From NCBI RefSeq assembly GCF_037975245.1, contig NC_092573.1, positions 6,994,501 to 7,058,500 on the forward strand: a stretch of 64,000 nt of DNA, written 5' to 3'. The position numbers were made by a program, and so were the translations under genes. Shown one piece after another: positions 10,880 to 25,200 of this stretch. The notes beneath the pieces were generated by a model. The model was not told the origin of the DNA, searched no databases, and saw only the letters and a program-made list of their open reading frames with translations. The stretch is from Apostichopus japonicus (taxonomy: Eukaryota; Echinodermata; Holothuroidea; Aspidochirotida; Stichopodidae). Numbering within the stretch: position 1 is the stretch's first letter; each line of letters begins with the position of its first letter.

Positions 10880-12114
10880 ACTGACGGTGCTGCATAAACT
10901 GCATTGAAAGAGACTAATCAAGCTAGGCCTCTGTTCCCGGCACCTCTGACAGACATCTATTGAATAACTTCGCCGTTTCACCTATCGAAAAAAAAAAGTA
11001 ATGGGTAAAATGATATTACTTAAAAAAACTGACGAAGTGTAATTGTTGGCATTATTTTGTCATGGTAGAATTTGCAGATATGTATTTCCGAGTCTGTAGC
11101 TGATTGGATGCATCAATCACGTGAGTTTACATAGCAACCAACAGTGACCACCGTGTTCCGTCGAGTCAGGGAGCGGAGACAGTCTCTTGGTAACACTCGT
11201 AAACCACTCAGACATCTGTGTCTCAAAAGGGATTGATCACCTACTATTAGCAAAGAAACTTAGTGTTTTTTAAAAGACGCTTACGTATAGCCTTTACTGA
11301 TCACACGGATCCTTCATTATGTGTAAACTTTTCTTACCTTTGACATTACGGAGAGTATTCAATATCTAAAAGTCTCATACCAGATTGGTCGACAATGTGG
11401 CCGTAAGAGGGAGACATTCTTTTGCGTCGTATTCTCCTACTGAACACTTGCTTATTGTATAGTAACATTTGCTTTGTCACTACATCATCATGTGATAGTA
11501 AAACCCCTTGAAACACCTATTCAATTGAGTTTCCATTTTCAATTATGCATTATTTGCTCTCTTTATGAAAGTTAGAACATTGATGTAGTTTTTAAGGTTA
11601 AACCACAATCCGTAAAGGTTCAATTAAATTTTTATTTCGGAAATTTTTATTTATAATGAACAAAGAAAGAAGGACATCTATTTGCCATTGAGAGCAGCGT
11701 GATGAATGTTAAGTTGTACTTTTATCACAAGATATGCGTCTATTCAAGAAGTTCTGGAAACAAATGTTTCGATGCTTCTAATATTGCTTTTGTTATTATG
11801 CAACAATCAGTTGGCTATGTCATACTTCATCGATTTCATGTAAATGTATACGATAAGCCTACTGTTTGCTAACATAACATGATTAACATTGCCTTGAGAT
11901 GACTTACCTTACTTATCGAATAAAACGTTTGAACAGTTACTTTAAGTGTTAAATTGTAAGATTTGGATGACACGCTTATTTAATTATTTGTTATGTCATA
12001 ATGAGAGCCCTAGTTGATCCTGATCAAAGCTAAAATATTTCCAGTAAGAACTATTCAGGATTATAGTCGATTTCATGGTAATCATAGGTAATCTTGGCAC
12101 CAGCTGAAAGCAGG

Positions 12115-12235
12115 GAAAGAGGTGGGGGTGCATGGGAAAGATGTGGGGTAAAGTGGGGACGAGGTGGGGTAAAGTGGGGAAGAAGGTGACAAAAGAGGTG
12201 TGGAAAAGGGGAGTGAAGGTGTGGAGGTGATGATG
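12115..12235. repeat. Purine-rich short tandem
   Basis: Imperfect repetition of GTGGGGTAAAGTGGGGA-type units. It produces Pro/Leu/Ser-only open frames on the minus strand (12051-12365), which I do not regard as coding. Confidence 0.65.
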
Positions 12236-12483
12236 TATTTTTGTATATTGTTATGCTCGTTCTCCAGCAATATTGATGACGTGTCTTCGATTTTTCAAAA
12301 TTTGCTCCCAAACTTAACGTACGTAATTTGAACTGGTAAAGTTGTCTACAACTTGTCATTGTCATACAAGAAGGTCGTATTCTGCCCGTCTATCCTCTTA
12401 GAACTGTCTCTCGCGATTATACTTTGCTCGAGACACTGTTGTCTTCGACACATTGCACAATAAATCCTTCAAATAAACCGGAC

Positions 12484-12509
12484 TATATATATATATATAT
12501 ATATATATA
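12484..12509. repeat. (TA)n microsatellite
   Basis: About 13 uninterrupted TA dinucleotides followed by two GATA units. Confidence 0.9.
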
Positions 12510-15500
12510 GATAGATCTGTCGGGTGAGCAACATTAAGATGAGCTCTCTAGAAGCTGTTTAATCCCGCTAATCAAAGGAACTTCGCATCGTATTATCGCT
12601 CAACTGCAAATATCATTTGATGCTTCGCAATCAGTTATCTTGATGAACAAGCCAAGACAAACTCCTTTGGTCGTCTTCACTGGCTGTCTTTGTGAGGTAC
12701 CCCTGTCTCGTGCGATTTCACTTGAGATCGTCAAAACACACGTCAAGGGTAAAGATTCTCTTGAAATGCCAACTCGAAACAGGTGCGTCAGTGGAAGGGG
12801 AGGAGGAGCAGCAGGGAGCCAGTATCTTCTCCATTCCATCTCGTTGAGGATATAACAAGATGAGGCTATAGGAAGGAACTTCCACTTATTATTTTCTTTT
12901 TCTTATAGGTAATTTGTTTCTGCTAAGAATCTGAAGGGGCTGTTTCTGGGTCCTCTTCAAGTATTTAACTGAACGTTAAACGTTATGAAACGTCCCTCAC
13001 ACGTGATTAGGTTTATTTTATCGCCTTTCATAGACACAGGGGATACCTATATTTATCGCGTGTAGAAACCGGTCATTCATCTACAATGGATTGATGTGCT
13101 GGGGATGTGATTTTTTCAACGGTTTTCGGAAAAAGTAGCAATTAGATAAAGTATAATAAAATGGTGGTGCATAACGTCATAAATTATCTTCTGCTTAGAT
13201 GAAAATGTTACGTTCTTAATTCACAGGCAGACTTCGATCGGCGCGGACCATGCAAAGATTAAACATTATGTACATATTCAGCTACTGTTAGTCAATAAAC
13301 AAACTCGTTGAAATCATAATGAAGGAAAATTAAACATTCGTATAACAAGTTTATTGTTATAGTTACCGTCGAATGTTTGAATTATTTACACATTTATCTG
13401 CCACATATTTAGTCTGCATGTCTTGAGAAATATTAAGCAAAAATATATCGGCTGACGATTACTCACTCACGTGAAACATGGTGGTTATTGATGTAATCAA
13501 AATTATTCAGGAAATTATTGATTAACTTAAAAGAGGGACTCGACTGCGTGAAAATACTGGCAATCGATTAAACAAACGTAATTAGATTGCTTTATACATG
13601 TGTTTCTCATTATCCTGATTTGTATTCAGTTGTAGCATAAATAAAATAACAAGTAGGCAAATATACATTGCCATGGCAAACTTACATACATAAATAGTTA
13701 AAAGTGCTCATTTCACCACAGAAGCATGCAGGATCATAACCATCTATTTTGATATATCTGGAAATATAACGATTGTTTGTTACATGGCAACATTTTAGTT
13801 GATGGAATTGTGTATGTAGCTTTCTGTATTGTGTGCATGGTAATATAGACAAACACGCAGCTAACTAGAATGTTATACACGTATTCCGTGCACGTTCCTG
13901 TTGAATCCTGTACGAAAACTGCTGCACCGTTTATATTCCAGACGACCTCGTGCACAGCTGTTGGGGATGATGATGTAGCATTTATCAATAACACAGTACT
14001 GTATATTATCCAATGAATTGACATCACAAGGTTAGCAGCTGAGAACAGGTATATGCCTACAGCTGGGATATGTTAGGAGGGGAATCGAGGGCTCTTGGGT
14101 CGTGGGAAGGGACCATGAAAGAAGAAATTGTAATGCTCATGTGAGGAACGAGATCTTCGGTAAGGATGAGATATTTAAATTAACATAAATCATATGGAAT
14201 ATAATTTTGGCACTCTACAAATTTTACGTGAAGTCTTGCAGAGTTGATGGGAGGGAAGGGACCAATTTCTCGGCGCCACTGAGCAGGGGGCGCTGCAATG
14301 TATGACTGTTATCATGATTAAAACACGAATTACGTGGGCTTGTTGTCAATTAAATGGTGTGTGTATTTAAGAGAATGTTGAAAAGAACAACAAAGTGACA
14401 TTTCCTTGGCCCAATTAAATTGTTTTAATAATCAGTTCACTACAGAAAAGGAATGACCTTTTCTGCAATGTTACTGGTTCTCTTATAAATAGTGTTTACT
14501 GGTCCAGTCTCTTATATTATCGGTGATGTTTGTCACTTCGTAAAACAAAGCAACATTTCTACATTTTCCATAAAGGGGCCCTTGGATTAAACAAAAAGCG
14601 TTTGAGACACTTTAGGCAATAGATTTGCGTCAGCCCGTAAGTCAATTAAATGTGAGACTGCAGGTCTGATTCTCGACAGGATCTCAATTGGGGTCCTACC
14701 CTCAGATCGGGGAACTTCAGAAAAAAACTGAGAACAAATCTAGCCTATACATCTCAATATCATTATGATTTAACATTGCAAGAACAAATAGTTTCAATCA
14801 GACAAGGGCTAATGATATTCTGGAATAAATCGACAAAGATAAAGCGCGATACACGTTTTGTTCGTAAAAAAAAGCTACAATAATGTAATTCTGATATTAT
14901 TAGAGCTATTAAGTGAGCCAATATAATGAAGTTTTTCAAATAATAGCGGATTAAGCCGACAGTACGTGCTAACCTTGCATAATCCTACTTTAAAATATAT
15001 ATTTTATAAACTGCTAGCAAACCATCTCACGGCAATGTTGATTTATAATTCCGTCCTCGTTTATTAGGTTTCATAATTTCATTGAGTTCAGTTGATTATA
15101 TATCAGCTATAGTCAATTAAGTCTTTAGGGGGTGGGGGGGGGGGGGGTAAGGGCGACATTAGCCAGGGCAATGTACAGTCGACGTGCCCATTTCATGTGG
15201 AGAACGGATCCATTGAAAAGTGTTGACATTTAGCAAAAATGTAAAACGAACAGGATGACAGCAAGCAAACAAAATGTAGACTTAAGTATATATATATATA
15301 TAGACATGAGAATTTCGATGAACTAAGATATTGAACAAGTTTGAAAATAACCTCATCTTCAGCTTAATTTTAATACAGCAACATAAGCTAAGCCCCAATA
15401 GCATGCAGGGCAAATCTCATTATTTTCTGAAAATGTTTGGACTTTCACACACACAGTGACGTAAAATGCAAATTTTTGAAAATAAATAAAAAGATGACTC

Positions 15501-15639
15501 TTTTCATATTTATTTTAATGAATGAAAATATCAACCTTTATGTTGTTATGAATTTCCACTTAATGCAAGTCGAATTATCACTTTACTTGCATGTACTGTA
15601 GTCTGTTCTTGAGTTTCTAGTCTAAGCATACGTGTGTAC

Positions 15640-15755
15640 TGTGTAGCATATATACTTAAGTGTGAAGCCTGAGCACGAGTGTGTAGCATATACTTACGTG
15701 TGTAGTGTAGCATATACTTACATGTGTAGCATTAGCTTGTGTGCATGTGTTGCAC
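15640..15755. repeat. Degenerate tandem around GTGTAGCATATACTTA
   Basis: At least three copies of GTGTAGCATATACTTA with varying GTGTG linkers, period roughly 30-45 bases. Confidence 0.6.
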
Positions 15756-18170
15756 AAAATTTGAATATATATGGCTTATACTTCAGTTTGGTATAACTAT
15801 TACAGTCTATAAAATTCAAATCGTAGCTTAATGTTCCTGCATACTCGTGTATTATCTCTTAGAATATTTTATAAACATTGCTCAAAAGTGACTCTGTTGA
15901 CGGAATAAATTTCACTGAAAACAGTTGATTTTCTTACCTTGTGTTGCGCAATAATTGTAGAATAAAGTCGATCCTTTGTGATTTTGCGTTGTATACGAAA
16001 CAGTCTGTTATAATTTGTAACGAAAAACGTTATAGTGTTGAGCAGTCGGACAACAAACACATAGTGTCTGTATTGCTAGTTACACTGTACAAATACCTAT
16101 ATCGATCAATGACAAATAGTTTCAGTAACAGCTGTGGTGAGACATTGGTCCGTTATCTCTTTGATTTCACTATTGTTATTTAAATGTTGATTACTACGCG
16201 GTCTCCGCGGGGATAATTTAGACGCCATTTTGTTATCCATTCAGAGTGTGCGATTCGATCGATTGACTGATCTCCCACGATTTAGTAAGAAGTTGAGTAA
16301 ACCACAAGTATATGTAAACTAATGTATCGAGAGCTGTGCGGTACAATGGTTTGAAGTATCTACTATAATCTCCTTTTGTTGATTGGTGGAGGACAAGCAA
16401 ATTAGGCTAACTAAAATGCTCAGGAAAACAGTTATAACCTGTGAACGAAGAGTGATAATGACTTGAAATCGAATGTGTTAGTTTGAATATGTCGTAGAGT
16501 ATTAATCGCTAACAGTCAGTAGTATAACTAAACTTATGTTTGCAAGAAAGTAAATTAATAGAAAAATGCTAATATTGATGACAGAATGTTTACAAATGGC
16601 AAAAAAAAAAAATCTGCATGACATCAGAAAAGTTAAAAGTAATAATGCAGTTGGTAATCTCATGATTGTCATTCAAATAGCATCGAGAGAGATGAAGTAA
16701 TAAACGATTCTCTTCACGACTATATATAAATTAATCTATCACCATAGACCCGACTATGCCCGGCAAGGTTGCTGTGCAGTGTTGTAGGAAGTTACCATAT
16801 TTAAAATAAAACTAAGGGGCAGATAACTGACAAGTGGGGTCTTCACCAGAAGAAATTTCTGCTTTGTAGATGCTACGGTGGCTCAGATATGACATTGACA
16901 TTTTCAACTATTTTATATCAAAATTTCTACTTGTTATTTGTTACTTGTGCGACTATCAGTTTTGCATTGAAACTTTTTATTTTTCACGTCAAAGAATTTC
17001 GAATTTTTGCCGCAAATTCAAGGAGAGAAAAAAACAGTATAGACAATTAGACGTATCATTTCCTTCCTTATCCCCATGTTGCTCTCAGAAACATTTACTG
17101 AAAATGAAACTTATAGTCGGGATTCACAAAGATTAACACCAGTTTATCCTCCCAAATCTAATAAATTTGGGTTATCGGGAATATTGGAATATTGACATAA
17201 AGTAAGTCCGTTTCCTAAATTAAGATTAATACGGTGAGACACGGCAAATGAGTCTGCGCTGATGATAAAAACCAATGTCACCCTTCATTGACTCCAGGAG
17301 TGGAAGAACAGGGCTTTAGATAAATCCAAAGGTTGATGGGCGTGAAATTGCGGGAAAATATCGAATCTAGATAAATCTAAAGAATGATATTAAGTTATTT
17401 CTAGAGAGATTGAAGGGTAGTGTACCGGAATGACTATACGAATGGCGATATAAACTTACAAATATAAAACAAATATTAAACGTTTTAATTAGTTAAGTGT
17501 CGTTTGATGAAAACTGAGTGTATTATATTTGTATTAACGGTTTCAGAATAATCATCAATTCTTTATTCATTGAATCCTCGCCGGATAAGTTCTGTAAAAT
17601 CTGTGTTGTCTTCGAATGTACAAAAATATTATCAAACCGAAGCAAAGTTTACTATATAGTCATGGCGATGAGTAGGCTAATTTTGGGAATGACGTCATTC
17701 GTCATAAAGCACGGATAGAATTCTCGTCTAGGTCTCGTATAGGCTATAGAACTGAAGAACTAGATAATGAACAATAGCCTATAATATTACGCTGACTCAA
17801 CAGACGCCGCGGCCATGACCACCAACAGCAGAAAATTCAGTGATATATTTTTTTTAAATATAATGATTACCAAACAAATATATTGTATCGTCTTTTCAGT
17901 TTCATTTCATATTTTAGGGCTGTACATGAAACTTGGGGAAATATAGCTCTTGGTCTGTAGTCTATAAATACTTTTCTTTTATTTCGTCATCGTATAGAGA
18001 TGATAAATAACATTCCTGACAATATCGTAACATTTTGTCACGAAATACTCCAAGGAGTGTGAGTATAAATAGCAATGATTGTGTTATAAAGCTAACCGCA
18101 GGCTGGAACTTACTGAGAACAACGGTGATATTGACAAACAGAACAGAAATGCATTCAAAGCTAACAACTG

Positions 18171-18220
18171 ACACACATATATACATATATATACACACAC
18201 ATATAAATATACATATATAT

Positions 18221-18281
<61 letters not shown>
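18171..18281. repeat. Compound (CA)n/(TA)n microsatellite
   Basis: Alternating ACACAC and ATATAT blocks ending in a run of about 22 TA units. Open frames on both strands through it encode only Tyr-Ile or Val-Cys dipeptide runs. Confidence 0.92.
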
Positions 18282-18282
<1 letters not shown>

Positions 18283-19083
18283 CACTGATTCTCTGCACAT
18301 CGATTTACTATCACGTAACAGTTTTCTTCATGTCATTTTATATACGTGTCAGTTTAACTTTTAGGTCATGCATGGGTAGATTGAGCATTAACAATAAATT
18401 AACGAACACTACTAGCAGGTTTGTACTACTGATCGAAGTAAGTACATCATACGAAACATTATAACCGATACCGTATAAACCAAATGTATGTACCGTTACG
18501 GTATATCGCAACATCGCAGATTTGATGATGGGTTGATTAGACGCGACAATGGCCTTTTATGCATCTGTTCCGATTCATTGTATTGTGAATGTATCGCATC
18601 CCCGGATGCCTCCAAAGCCTTCTCCGAAGCCGCTAATGTTGCATTAAACTTCTTAATTCTATAAGCAGTGTGGAGTTGGCTTATATGGTGTACATTTACA
18701 CAACAAAGTAATTACATTAGAGCCAATGCACCTCATACAGGCTATATATCTTAGAAATAGAAAAAAGGTATCTAATTAATAATCGTAATGTAATATTTGA
18801 AATTTACATCATTACATTGTTTCGATAACCATTTTGCTTGTATCAATTAATAATAATATAAAGGCGAATAGACTGGTATCACAGTCTTTCTTATGCCCTT
18901 TTATTAGTTGGCATAGTAACAGCTCGAGGGAGGGCTAACGAGATACTGCAGTAGAGCGAGAAATCAAAAATCTCAAACGCGTGATTTACATTTCCAGAAG
19001 ATTTTATTATACATCCTGAACCGAGTTAATCGATTAACCGTCATTAAGTCGAATGACTACTTAAGACTACATATGTGTTAAAT

Positions 19084-19165
19084 GGATTTATCGAATAACC
19101 GTGTGACATGTTATTCCCTTTTTATGACTGTGCTGTTGCATTGATCGGATTTATCGAATAACCGT
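19084..19165. repeat. Pair of 19-bp direct repeats
   Basis: GGATTTATCGAATAACCGT occurs exactly at 19084-19102 and again at 19147-19165 (period 63). A related ATCGATTAACCGT lies just upstream at about 19028-19040. Confidence 0.75.
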
Positions 19166-21329
19166 TTGTCAGTCTATATACCGGACTGTCTATCACATCG
19201 TCACTGAGCTGTTGTTACCTTACCGATCGCAAGAGCGTTTCTTCATAAAGTATATAGTCGGCTGAGGAGGCCCAAGAGAAGGTTGAAGCTAGCAAGCGAC
19301 CTGACTCATGACATTTGAGACATAACAATGTTACGTATAACCCTAAGGTGCCGGTAATTTGTAAAGACAGATGTGCAAGGAATCTATGTGGTATCTAAGG
19401 CTGTGATTCCCACAAGCATCGGCTTACTTTTACTTTGTCTTTCTAAAAGCGGTCTGGTGACAGATTATACATAAAACATGATTAAACGATATAGGCTTGC
19501 AACATGGCGGTTATTGTCACAGCTGGTATCATTAATATATGTAGTGTATAGCTTATACAGTAAGCTACCCCTATATTATACCAGCATATGCACAATGCCG
19601 ATAACGTGAACGAAATTACTCACCATTTTAGGTGAAGATTAAATAAGTGTCCGAATGTGCTTCGCTATAGTTTCCCTAAGATGCATTGGTTTAGCACTGT
19701 TGACCAGTCCGCCGGTCAAGCTAGCGGAAAATAGAGGGCGCTACATTTCATAAATCACACACAATAGAAATGGAATCAGTTGTGTTCATGGTGACAAAAA
19801 CCATGCATGCATATCATGCATCATGTGGAATTATCTATACTACGCATTTACATTGATTATATGCGCTGACGTAATATGACGAGTTATTTCTTCAATAAAC
19901 AAACTTTTGTTATTGTTTTTTGTACTTAATCAGCACACCTGCATTTCTTGATATAAGGTAAATATAAGATAAAGGTTTTTCAAACTTACCCTAGTAATTA
20001 CTGTTCGCAAATGAAATTCCCATAAGGTATGATTACGCCATGTTTGATCCACGCAACTCCCAAATATTCACTAATCCCAAATATATAACACTCGAAATTT
20101 TTCCAATACCATCAGTAATATAAGTATTACACAGAGTTTAATACAGCCAGCGTTATGACTTATTCATCTGCCATCCTCCAATAACTCATGTACATATTTC
20201 AACTTCGAGGAAACGTTGACTAAGTCTTCTGTTTTATATGGTAAATCCGAAACATGTGTAATATATAGACATCTCTTGACAGCAAACTGTTCCAGTCAGA
20301 AGTAAAAGTGATTTACGCACTGAAGTGATTATCTTTTCTTATCGATGCCAACGTGCAAAAACGGTACAGCATGGAGGATGTACATGAGTATGATTATTCC
20401 CCTTCAAGCATGAAACATGTAGAAGAGAATATACGGCGCCTTGTATTTCCAAGGGAAAGAAGGGTTTTTTAATGTTTTTTTCGTTATTGGAATCATGTGT
20501 ATAACTTCTCCCGATATGTGTATTTAGTTTCAATTTGTAATCATGAGAGTATGATCAAGTATATAGCTTATATTATGTATCAACCAAGGCAAATTAAAGT
20601 GAGATCATTTCAGGCAAATTTTATGCAAATAATCATTACTTCGAGGCAACAGATATCATATTTCAAAGGATGTCGCAGTGTAGTATATAATAATAGTGTA
20701 AGGTAGATACTGTGGCGTGAATACTCAAGCACTCATTTAACATAAAACATACTGCTGTTTTTTATGCTATACCGGGGAAGCTGCCCTGCGTGGGTGAGTT
20801 GTCCTATTAATCTATGTGTGAATCTATTTTCGGTTAATCGACGGATAACTGCTCCATGCATAGAGAAGTGAAAAGCGGTGACAAAATTCGATTGAAGGAA
20901 ATATTTAAATGCATGCTAGTTATAAATAATTAACTTGTTTGTAAGATTCAGGTCCACTACCTATATAGAATAATAACACAAAAACCGCAAAATATTCCGG
21001 TTCTCCGGACAAATGTTTCCTTTGGCCTCAGATTGCTTACCCAATATACAATCTGTTTCTTTTAGCCTTATCACGTCATCAAAAGGTATTGAACTCGTTC
21101 GTTGATTTTTTTCTTCCCACCCACACCCACACCGTTTCAAAGGTAGATATGGGCCTGACGTCCAGAAGTGTTAATGTAATGCTGCTTCACTGATATTAAA
21201 GGTGGGCATGGGGTGCTTTAGATCAAAACCCCTCCCTCCAGGGCCCTCGTCCTCGAGCAAGGAAGAAAGGCGCATAATAAATCATATGCATGCGATCCCT
21301 CCTATAAGATGACTTACATTCCACGCAAC

Positions 21330-22215
21330 CTCTGAATACTTGTCTCAAATAAATTGGTTTGTAGACAACTGTGATCAAAATTTCCTCGAGCTTAAAGTGG
21401 AGAAGACAAAGGAAATGGTGATTGATTTTAGGAAAGGAGATCATGAACCTCCTCCTGTTGTTATCAAAGACCTGGCTGTAAACCGTGTCTCGTCCTATAA
21501 GTACCTTGGCGTAGTTTTGGATGATCAGCTGAATTGGCATGACCACATTGATTATTTGGTAAGACGGATCAATCCAAGACTCTATTGCTTGCGGAAATTG
21601 AACACCTTCAACATCAGTAGAAACAATCTTTCTATTTTCTACAATTCTGTGATTTTCAGTGTGTGGTCATATTGCATTAATTGTTGGGGAGGTAATGTCA
21701 ATGGTACCAACAGAAAACGGATAGATTCTATTATAAGCCAAGTCAGTCGCATCCTAGGCGAACGTCAGCAGTCAGTGAACACCTCATATCATCTTCACCT
21801 TCAAAGTAAACTTGCTGGGGTTCTCAACAACAGTAGCCACCCTCTACACATTAATTTGGAAAGTGCAATAATACCCCGCAGTGGGCGGATGAGACTACCC
21901 CGTGCCGTTACAAACCGTTACAAATCCTCCTTTAATTATCCCTCGTTGTATTAAACTTCATAATGAATCTTTTACTCGTTAGGTCAGTAATCTTGCTCAT
22001 TGTGCAACCCAATGTTTCACAAGTATCTCTAGTGCTGTTTTACTGTATTTTGTATTTTACCGGTTTTACGTATCTTGCCAGCTTTGTTTTAAGTCTTATG
22101 TCTTAGTATTTGAGAGTCTGATATATTTTGTGTGTATTTTATGTACTGTACGTTTGTTTTATATTGTGAGCAATCAATTGCCCAGCTTGGGATGCAATAA
22201 AGAGAATCTGAATCT
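21330..22215 (+). mobile_element. 5'-truncated non-LTR retrotransposon (LINE) 3' end
   Basis: The open frame 21340-21954 (about 204 codons) is the C-terminal part of a LINE reverse transcriptase, downstream of the catalytic palm. It shows the conserved KTKEMVIDFRKG, then SYKYLGVVLDDQLNW, HIDYLV and later W/C-rich thumb and connector sequence; the catalytic Asp box is missing because the copy is truncated. A 3' UTR of about 260 bases ends in AATAAAGA followed by a short (ATCTGA)n tail, the simple-repeat ending typical of CR1/L2/Rex1-like elements. The frame is intact to its stop, so the copy is fairly young, but it cannot be autonomous. Confidence 0.88.
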
Positions 22216-25200
22216 GAATCTCTCCTCACTCACCCCCCCCCCCCCCCCGCATCTCCCCTTCTTCACCCTCCTGTTTTCGCCTTCCATGAAACCTTTCCTC
22301 ACACACCGACCCTTCCTTGTTGTCCCTTCATGCATCTTATATTTACACGAATTTAATGTCAAGAAACCATATCGGTCTTATCGCTGTTTGACAGGTAATC
22401 AGTTCGGTTATACCTTTCACTCCGCTCATGAATATGTATAGAAAATTTTCATTTCATCTGAGAGCAAATCAAACCATCGAATGGAAGTTTAGGGCTAACG
22501 ATTATCGATTCTTCAGATGTCAGGGTTTGTTGAGCAACAAAGCAATAATATTAAACTTAGATGGAATTCAATTAGTGTCATTTTTAGTTAAGTATTCTGT
22601 TTCTTCGTTCAGTTGAATATTCAAAGCCACCGTACTGCCATTGGTAGAGAATTTACAAACGTTGTATAAAGTGAAACAGCCCCAAAATATGCTAGGCAGG
22701 CTGTGAATCAAACGGTTACCCCCGCCAGAATCTTTCTTACTTGCTGGGACTCCATGCTCTTTTTAGCCTTCTCAGTGTATAAGAATTAACTGAATTGTTG
22801 AAGCGATGGAAGAGAGTCTAATATTGGGGATCGATGGCGGAGGGGAAGGGGTACAAACTTCTAAGGGGACATGTAACTTTGATTTGAGGGTCAAACCCAC
22901 TATATCATAGCAAAACTTGCCAGCACCGTGGATCCGATTTGTGTATTCTCTAAACACAAGGTACCTAGTACTAATTTAATGTTTGTTATCAAAAGCGACA
23001 CTTTTTTTCATTAAAATTAATCAACTTAAATTTAACATGAAATATCCATGACGGTTTGTTGAAACATCTCCGTTACTATACCCACCCACCCCCCCCCCCC
23101 CCCGTCTCCTACTGGCCCAACTGTATAAGTGTGCCTATACTCAATTTTGTTTGGACAATACTTATTAAGATTAATAGTAGCCTATATTTAATTTGAAACG
23201 GTTTTACATTCGTGTATCTGAAGGTCCTTGTAGAGTAGACATATTTGAGATGTTAGTAACCCAGTTTGTCATGCTTCCATGAGAAAGTATTCAGAATTGT
23301 CAATTAGCCTGCAGTATATATCAGAAACAAGTTACCGAATGAACAAATATATACCAGTTAACTACTTAATTCTACTTAATTCGCAAGAGCGGAATTGCAG
23401 TGGATCTGTCAATAAAATTGCTGCGAATTTATGACTAAGCTTACAAAATTTTCAAGAAAGAATTTCGATCTTTTAAACATATTACACTATTTTTACTCAG
23501 TTTTAATAATGGTATGTAACTTCCTTCGCTAACAGCAATGAAAATGAGATCTTCGGATATTTACTTCTCTTTTCTGATCATCTCTCGCATACACCGACCA
23601 TCGTTGCGGGGACATGTTCATGTCCACACGGCTTTGCATTTTGGACATTCGCAATGTAGCAAGAGATATATAGAGATCTAGAGAGGGAGAGCACGTCGTA
23701 ATTTTCTCTCGGCATTTCAGAATCCCGTCTCCCTGATTCAACAAACTTCCATTCTATCTTGATTGATGTGGAATTATCTTTCGGGAATATGAAAGGAAAT
23801 GACGTTGACTCTATGTGAAAGCTAGCATTTAAAACACCAAATGTTGAGCGTTCTAAATAACCAGGGAATCAAAGAGAAGGGATTCCTTAATGATGTTCAG
23901 CGAGGCTCGTACTTTAATCTCTCAACGCTCAGAATTACCCTCTCTCTCTCTAGGGATGTACTGGTCTACTTTTCTGACTTCATTGTTTGGTATGTGCCCA
24001 CCGCCGCCGTCATCGAAACACTGGCACCGATGTATGAATACCATATTATCAATACAGCAAATATTTGAATGAGAAGCGCCATCAGCCACACTCACTGAAC
24101 GCACGCATTTGATGTATGATTATCGTTGTCATTGGTGATGTTGGTGTAACATGTAGTTTTTTTTATTATCAGTCTCGTCGTTCCTTTCATATGAATATTC
24201 ATGATTTCATTTGCATTGCTTATGTTTCGATATATTGCTAAAACAGATTTCGGCTTTTAGCTTTTATGAAATTACCTGCTTGAGTAGGGACATGGTGCCT
24301 TCACCCAGTTCCCGATTAACAACATAATGAAAGTCATTATGAATATGATGGAGAACTTCAGATGTTTAAAATGTATAAACACTAGAAACATGAATACTGT
24401 CAAGATATAGCAAAGTTTGAAAGAGAAATTTCAAACACAAACACATTCACTGAAAGAGAGACACTAATGATGAAGGACATTACAGCACATTTTTGAAATA
24501 GCCTGAGCGAACGGCTGATGTAAGAAGTCTATTTTTATAAACACACGATAGAAAATCATATTTCGATTACCACTGCATGATGGGTAATATCCTTACGTTG
24601 AAACAGATCAGTTGCGTGTTACAATATGTGTTATCGTTCGGTGTTATTCCATGTTGTACCTCGGGAATGTTGATAGCAATGCATATCCAAGCCATGCGGA
24701 CACTGTATTTCATGAAGACGGATATTTCAAAATTGATGAGTTTCTTCACTTGACTCCTAATAATTTGATCAATTAAGAGAGTAAGAGGACGGTGCTTTAT
24801 AAAATGGACCGAACGGAATGGACAGTCAAAAATAAATTACTTCAGTTCGCCATTGGGGATTTTGCCTTACTTCGTTAGGATAAAAACAGTTTCAAATTTC
24901 GTCATATATTTGTCAATACACCGTATTAAATCAGTGTGTATACGCTAGACGTATAAAGTAAAAATTAACAGCAAATCAAAATGAGATCATGCACATATGA
25001 CATGTGTGTGTAAGTGTGTATCTCCGAAAACGGAAATGACAGTTAACGCTGATTACATAACCAACAGTATATATTAGTTATGAATTACCGTATCTTTTAT
25101 TGTATACATTCAAATCTTCCATACAAGGAATATTCATCGGACGTCATTATAAGAAATACTCTAACAACAAATCATTCATGAGTCTAACAACCATCACGGA

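Larger units (their letters stand above)
10880..21329. other. Upstream region of the receptor gene, no gene seen
   Basis: Starts at the receptor start codon and should include its 5' UTR and promoter, which I cannot pinpoint. Otherwise it is AT-rich sequence with short repeats at 12.1, 12.5, 15.1 (G run), 15.6, 18.2 and 19.1 kb. Open frames here are under about 115 codons and show no family resemblance. Confidence 0.5.

Noticed and set aside
12051-12365. Minus-strand Pro/His/Ser-rich frame
   Set aside because: Its unusual part comes from a GTGGGGTAAAG tandem; the rest shows no resemblance to any family.
21223-21546. Minus-strand 107-codon frame
   Set aside because: Largely antisense to the LINE reverse transcriptase frame, which explains the open reading.
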